A stretch of 64,000 nucleotides of DNA from NCBI GenBank assembly GCA_002862755.1, contig PKDY01000055.1, positions 1 through 64,000 of the forward strand, in the 5' to 3' direction. The position numbers were made by a program, and so were the translations under genes. The stretch comes from Flavobacteriaceae bacterium. GTDB taxonomy: Bacteria > Bacteroidota > Bacteroidia > Flavobacteriales > Flavobacteriaceae. Below, piece after piece: positions 60,416 through 64,000 of this stretch (position 1 is the stretch's first letter; each line of letters opens with the position of its first letter). The notes beneath the pieces are model-generated. The model saw nothing but the letters and a program-made list of their open reading frames with translations, was not told the DNA's origin and searched no databases.

Positions 60416-60879
60416 CCACATTGCATCTACATACCGTGATAAAAGCACCTTGTCACATTGTTTTTGATACGGCAAGAAACATTGATATGCATCAACAATC
60501 TGCCTCCAAAACAAAAGAGAAAGCCATTGCAGGTAAAACTTCAGGATTAATCGAGTTAGGAGAAACTGTAACCTGGAAAGGGAAACATTTTGGTTTTTAT
60601 ATCAAACATCAAAGTATTATAAGTAAAATGAAATATCCTTCTTTATTTGTGGATGAACAACTAAAAGGTCATTTTAAAACTTTTAAACATACGCATATGT
60701 TTGAAGAACAAAATGGAATAACAATAATGCAAGATATTTTAGAATATGAAACCCCTTATGGCATTTTTGGAAAGTTATTTGACAAATTGTTTTTAAAAAA
60801 GCATTTGATAAATTTTATAATTTATAGAAATGCGTTTTTAAAAGACGCCTCAGAAAAAAGAACAAAAGAGTTGTTTTAA
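60412..60879 (+). CDS. SRPBCC (START-like) family protein
   Basis: LHLHTVIKAPCHIVFDTARNIDMHQQS...GETVTWKGKHFGFYIKHQSII; ATGA overlap. Confidence 0.9.
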   Translation: MTTLHLHTVIKAPCHIVFDTARNIDMHQQSASKTKEKAIAGKTSGLIELGETVTWKGKHFGFYIKHQSIISKMKYPSLFVDEQLKGHFKTFKHTHMFEEQNGITIMQDILEYETPYGIFGKLFDKLFLKKHLINFIIYRNAFLKDASEKRTKELF

Positions 60880-61787
60880 CTCATTAATTGCTGTGTTTTT
60901 TCAACCTGAAGTGCTAACATCAAAACACTTTTTTTAACAGAACTAATGCTAACAATCAAGTTGTTTTCCTCATCTAGTTTCTTTTCAAAATTTGAATTTT
61001 CAACATTCGGGCAAAATGAATTATCTAAATTATATGAATTGTATTTTAAACTATCCAAATATTCTTCTTTGTAATCTCCAACAATTTGAAGCTTTAATTC
61101 CATTCCTGAAGCTACTAAAACTCCTGTAGTAATATAATTCAAGATACCATTAGTACCAAATACACTATCCCAAGTGATTAGCCCTGATTCTGTAATCCAA
61201 TTATTCTGATTTTTATAAGCGGTTGTAAAAGCAGCACTGCTATACCAGTTACCATATTGTATAGATATAAGAGCTACTTTATCAAAATGTAATTTAAAAA
61301 CAAATTTAATTGGTTTAATCCCATTATCTAACTTTAGTGCAGTTGCAGGCATTATTAAACTAGAAAAAAATGGAACTTTATCGTTCTCATTAAAAGTGAA
61401 ATTTGAAGAATCAAAAGTAAAATCATATGACACTCCGTTAGCAATTGCTGTATCAATTTGATTTAAATTCGGACTATAGTAAGGAATATCGGTAGTATTG
61501 CATTGTAACCAATTCTCTTTATTGATATAATTTTTCTTAGCAATATCTGTTACGAAAGCTGCCTTTTGAGCTTGCAATATTTCTCCATAAATTGCACTAA
61601 ATTGTTTTTGCTTACTATTTTTTTTAACAAAAAAACGCTCATTTTGAACAACATCAAATAAAGAAAATAAATCACAATCGTTATTTGGAAGTATTGGAAA
61701 AAAAGGAAACCATCTTAAGTTTTTATCATCTATAGACAAACTAGACGCTATATGAGCTATAATGTATTGTTCGTATGTATTTATCAT
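60876..61787 (-). CDS. Uncharacterised protein; diverged paralogue of 61887-62861
   Basis: Shared C-terminal pattern FDKxA...GxW...FTxxYKNxxxW...WDxVFGxxG...VLVxxG...YxEEY. Confidence 0.75.
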   Translation of the reverse strand: MINTYEQYIIAHIASSLSIDDKNLRWFPFFPILPNNDCDLFSLFDVVQNERFFVKKNSKQKQFSAIYGEILQAQKAAFVTDIAKKNYINKENWLQCNTTDIPYYSPNLNQIDTAIANGVSYDFTFDSSNFTFNENDKVPFFSSLIMPATALKLDNGIKPIKFVFKLHFDKVALISIQYGNWYSSAAFTTAYKNQNNWITESGLITWDSVFGTNGILNYITTGVLVASGMELKLQIVGDYKEEYLDSLKYNSYNLDNSFCPNVENSNFEKKLDEENNLIVSISSVKKSVLMLALQVEKTQQLMS

Positions 61788-61836
61788 AACTATTTATTTT
61801 CTATTAAATTAAAACGAATTCACATTCACCAATAAA

Positions 61837-61870
61837 AAGAGAGCATAGTAGAAAAACAATATGCTCTCTT
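61837..61870 (-). terminator. Hairpin terminator between the two paralogues
   Basis: AAGAGAGCATA...TATGCTCTCTT followed by TTTTTATT on minus strand. Confidence 0.8.
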
Positions 61871-61886
61871 AAAATTGAAAATAATG

Positions 61887-62861
61887 TTAAATCATTCTAG
61901 AATCTGAAACACCACCCATTGCAACACTTGTTGGAATAACTCCCATCCCAAAAATTTGCAAACTTCCTGGTTTACATGTAATTGTTGTAGTAATAGATCC
62001 GTCTGCATTATGCGTATGAGTTTGTGTAGCCATTGAACTTGAAGAAGAAGTATAAAAAGGCCAAACATTTGTATTCTTATTACTAACAATCTGTGAATAA
62101 TCATATTCTGAATAAGAAGCATGAGATGTTGTTGTAATAGTATAACCGTTTACTAACAAAACTTGGTTGGCAATTGTTTGACAAGAACCTTTTGGTCCAA
62201 AAACTTTATCCCAAGCTTCCTGCCCATCAGTCCATTTAGAAACATTTTTGTATTGATCCGTAAAGAAACCTTGTGTAAACCAACCACCAGCTCTGACTTG
62301 TAAATAAGCATATTTATCAAAAGTGATATCAACAGTTATTCTAGAAGAAGAAGCTGTTTCATTTAATTGTGTTGAAACTGTACTTGATGAAGTTCCCCAA
62401 AAACCAACACCTGCTGAACTTGTACTTTTAGCCCATGATGAACTAATATCACTATTAGCTGTTGCAGAATCAAAACTAACTGTTGCAGAAGAACCATTAT
62501 TAACTTGATTATATAAATCTGCAAAGTCTGGGGAATAAATAGGATCAACAGCTACATTACCATCTACCCAATATTTTGGGTTCATATAGTTGTTTTCTGC
62601 TAATTTACTTAAAAATCCAGGAATAGCGCCACCTATAACGATTTGCATATTACCGTTTAATCCATTCACAGGATTACTAGTATACAATGTTGAAACTGAT
62701 TCTGGAGGAATTCCATCTACAAAGTTATAAACTCCTGATGCACTTGTTTGTACTGGTAAAACACCTTGAATTAATTGAAATTGTTGATTGCTTAAATGTA
62801 ATGATTCGCAAAGTGTGTTGTATAACCCTGCGGTTGAACTTGGAAGAGATGCGTTATCCAT
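61887..62861 (-). CDS. Uncharacterised Ser/Thr-rich protein; diverged paralogue of 60876-61787
   Basis: ITFDKYAYLQVRAGGWFTQGFFTDQYKNVSKWTDGQEAWDKVFGPKGS...; no classical signal peptide. Confidence 0.75.
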   Translation of the reverse strand: MDNASLPSSTAGLYNTLCESLHLSNQQFQLIQGVLPVQTSASGVYNFVDGIPPESVSTLYTSNPVNGLNGNMQIVIGGAIPGFLSKLAENNYMNPKYWVDGNVAVDPIYSPDFADLYNQVNNGSSATVSFDSATANSDISSSWAKSTSSAGVGFWGTSSSTVSTQLNETASSSRITVDITFDKYAYLQVRAGGWFTQGFFTDQYKNVSKWTDGQEAWDKVFGPKGSCQTIANQVLLVNGYTITTTSHASYSEYDYSQIVSNKNTNVWPFYTSSSSSMATQTHTHNADGSITTTITCKPGSLQIFGMGVIPTSVAMGGVSDSRMI

Positions 62862-63117
62862 AATTGTATTTATTTGTTTCCTTACTCGTAAGGCTTTTCA
62901 GGTTACGCCTCGTTTTTTAATGTGATTTCTGAACTTCACCTATGCTTTTGTAATATTACATGGTAAAATTACTTTTTAACACAGGAAACCACTAGCGTAC
63001 AAATAACTGATTTACAAATAAGTACAATCACCTAGACTCAGATAAAAAGTACCTATTCTTCCTTTACAGTAAAAATAATGGGTCTCTTTTTAGAATATAA
63101 AATGTAAAGCAACTCCA

Positions 63118-63153
63118 TAAAAAAAGCGCCATTTAGAAAATGGCGCTTTTTTT
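63118..63153. terminator. Terminator
   Basis: AAAAAAAGCGCCATTT-agaa-AATGGCGCTTTTTTT. Confidence 0.85.
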
Positions 63154-63154
63154 A

Positions 63155-64000
63155 TTATTCGTACTCATAACTTACTATGGTTTTTAGAAGTCCTGTATGC
63201 TCAACATGAGTTTTGGGATAATCCATTTCATTATAGGTATAGGTATACTGATATTCCTTTTTAGAAGGTGTAGTCGATGAAAATTTTAAAAAATTATGAT
63301 ACGAAATACTTTCTAAGGGAAATTCTTTCTCGTGGGGTGCAATTAAAGTAACGATGGTTTTGTAATTTTTCCCAAATACATTTTGGACAACTAATCGCAT
63401 TGCCGATTGCTTATCGTCATAATCATAACTATCAGTAGAGCGGTCACCAAAAACGCCTTTGTAAGCAATTAAATCGCCTTCTATATAATCAATTCTTTTA
63501 TTACTAATTACTTTTTCGTTAATATCGCGTTCCGATTCATTGACTATTCTTCCGTTTTCCAGCGTATAATCAATCCATTGTACAAATTTTAAAGGACTAT
63601 TGCTTTTTTTGGTTATGGCTCTAATTTTATTACCATCATATTTATAGGTAATCGTTTTGGTTACACTTTTTCCTCCTTCTTCGTATTCATTGACATATTT
63701 AATTAAATTATGTCTCGTATCATACTCGTAAGTTGCTACTTCTTTCCAACCGCTCATTTCATTTTCACGTACTGTTCTTTCTAAATATCCATTAGAATTA
63801 TAAAAAAACGATTGAATAATATCTGAAGTTTTAATAGAAGCTAATTTCCCATCCTGAAAAGTATATTTTTTAGTAATATATTCTCCCGTTTTTGTATTGG
63901 TTTCAATACTAGTAATTTGTTTTAATTTAATGGAAACATCTGATTCTTGAGCTTGTACATAGAAAATGAAAACAAACCCAAGTAGGGCTAGTAGATTTTT
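63155..64000 (-). CDS. Hypothetical secreted protein with YD-like repeats, 5'-truncated by window edge
   Basis: Frame open through to 64000 (…KNLLALLGFVFIFYVQAQESDVSIKLKQITSIETNTKTGEYITKKYTFQDGKLASIKTSDIIQSFFYNSNGYLERTVRENEM…); track start at 63757 is internal. Confidence 0.75.
   Translation of the reverse strand, partial: KNLLALLGFVFIFYVQAQESDVSIKLKQITSIETNTKTGEYITKKYTFQDGKLASIKTSDIIQSFFYNSNGYLERTVRENEMSGWKEVATYEYDTRHNLIKYVNEYEEGGKSVTKTITYKYDGNKIRAITKKSNSPLKFVQWIDYTLENGRIVNESERDINEKVISNKRIDYIEGDLIAYKGVFGDRSTDSYDYDDKQSAMRLVVQNVFGKNYKTIVTLIAPHEKEFPLESISYHNFLKFSSTTPSKKEYQYTYTYNEMDYPKTHVEHTGLLKTIVSYEYE

Noticed and set aside
61892-62548. Alternative-frame Leu/Gln/Val-rich minus-strand ORFs inside 61887-62861 and the plus-strand 62323-62508 ORF
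   Set aside because: Frame-shift shadows of a Ser/Thr-rich coding sequence

Overview
A chromosomal window from an AT-rich Bacteroidota genome, most like Flavobacteriaceae. Supporting evidence: TAnnTTTG-type -7 elements, a T9SS C-terminal sorting signal, PorQ, an N-terminally extended NusB, and Leu/Glu-type dehydrogenase. The window is mostly core and housekeeping genes: yajC, nusB, trmD, rplS, lpdA, katG, rpsA, cmk, porQ, lon, nadC, menD. There are also small accessory modules: an ars-type operon with an aquaporin, a GbsR/MarR-controlled envelope/redox operon, a lone T9SS-exported GH16 enzyme, an ABC permease/M1-peptidase fusion, an orphan GG-leader Cys-rich peptide, and a pair of diverged uncharacterised proteins at 60.9-62.9 kb. 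I found no tRNA, rRNA, CRISPR array, transposase or prophage. The best leads are: (1) matching palindromes AAACTTTCA-N8-TGAAAGTTT upstream of both the GbsR/MarR gene and the adjacent five-gene operon; (2) the two uncharacterised paralogues at 60876-62861; (3) the orphan RiPP-like precursor at 22203-22400; (4) the ars operon with a Cys-tailed DUF and two long hairpins; (5) structured or regulatory 5' regions of rpsA, rplS and the methionine gamma-lyase-like gene. All product names come from reading translated sequence; no database search was run.
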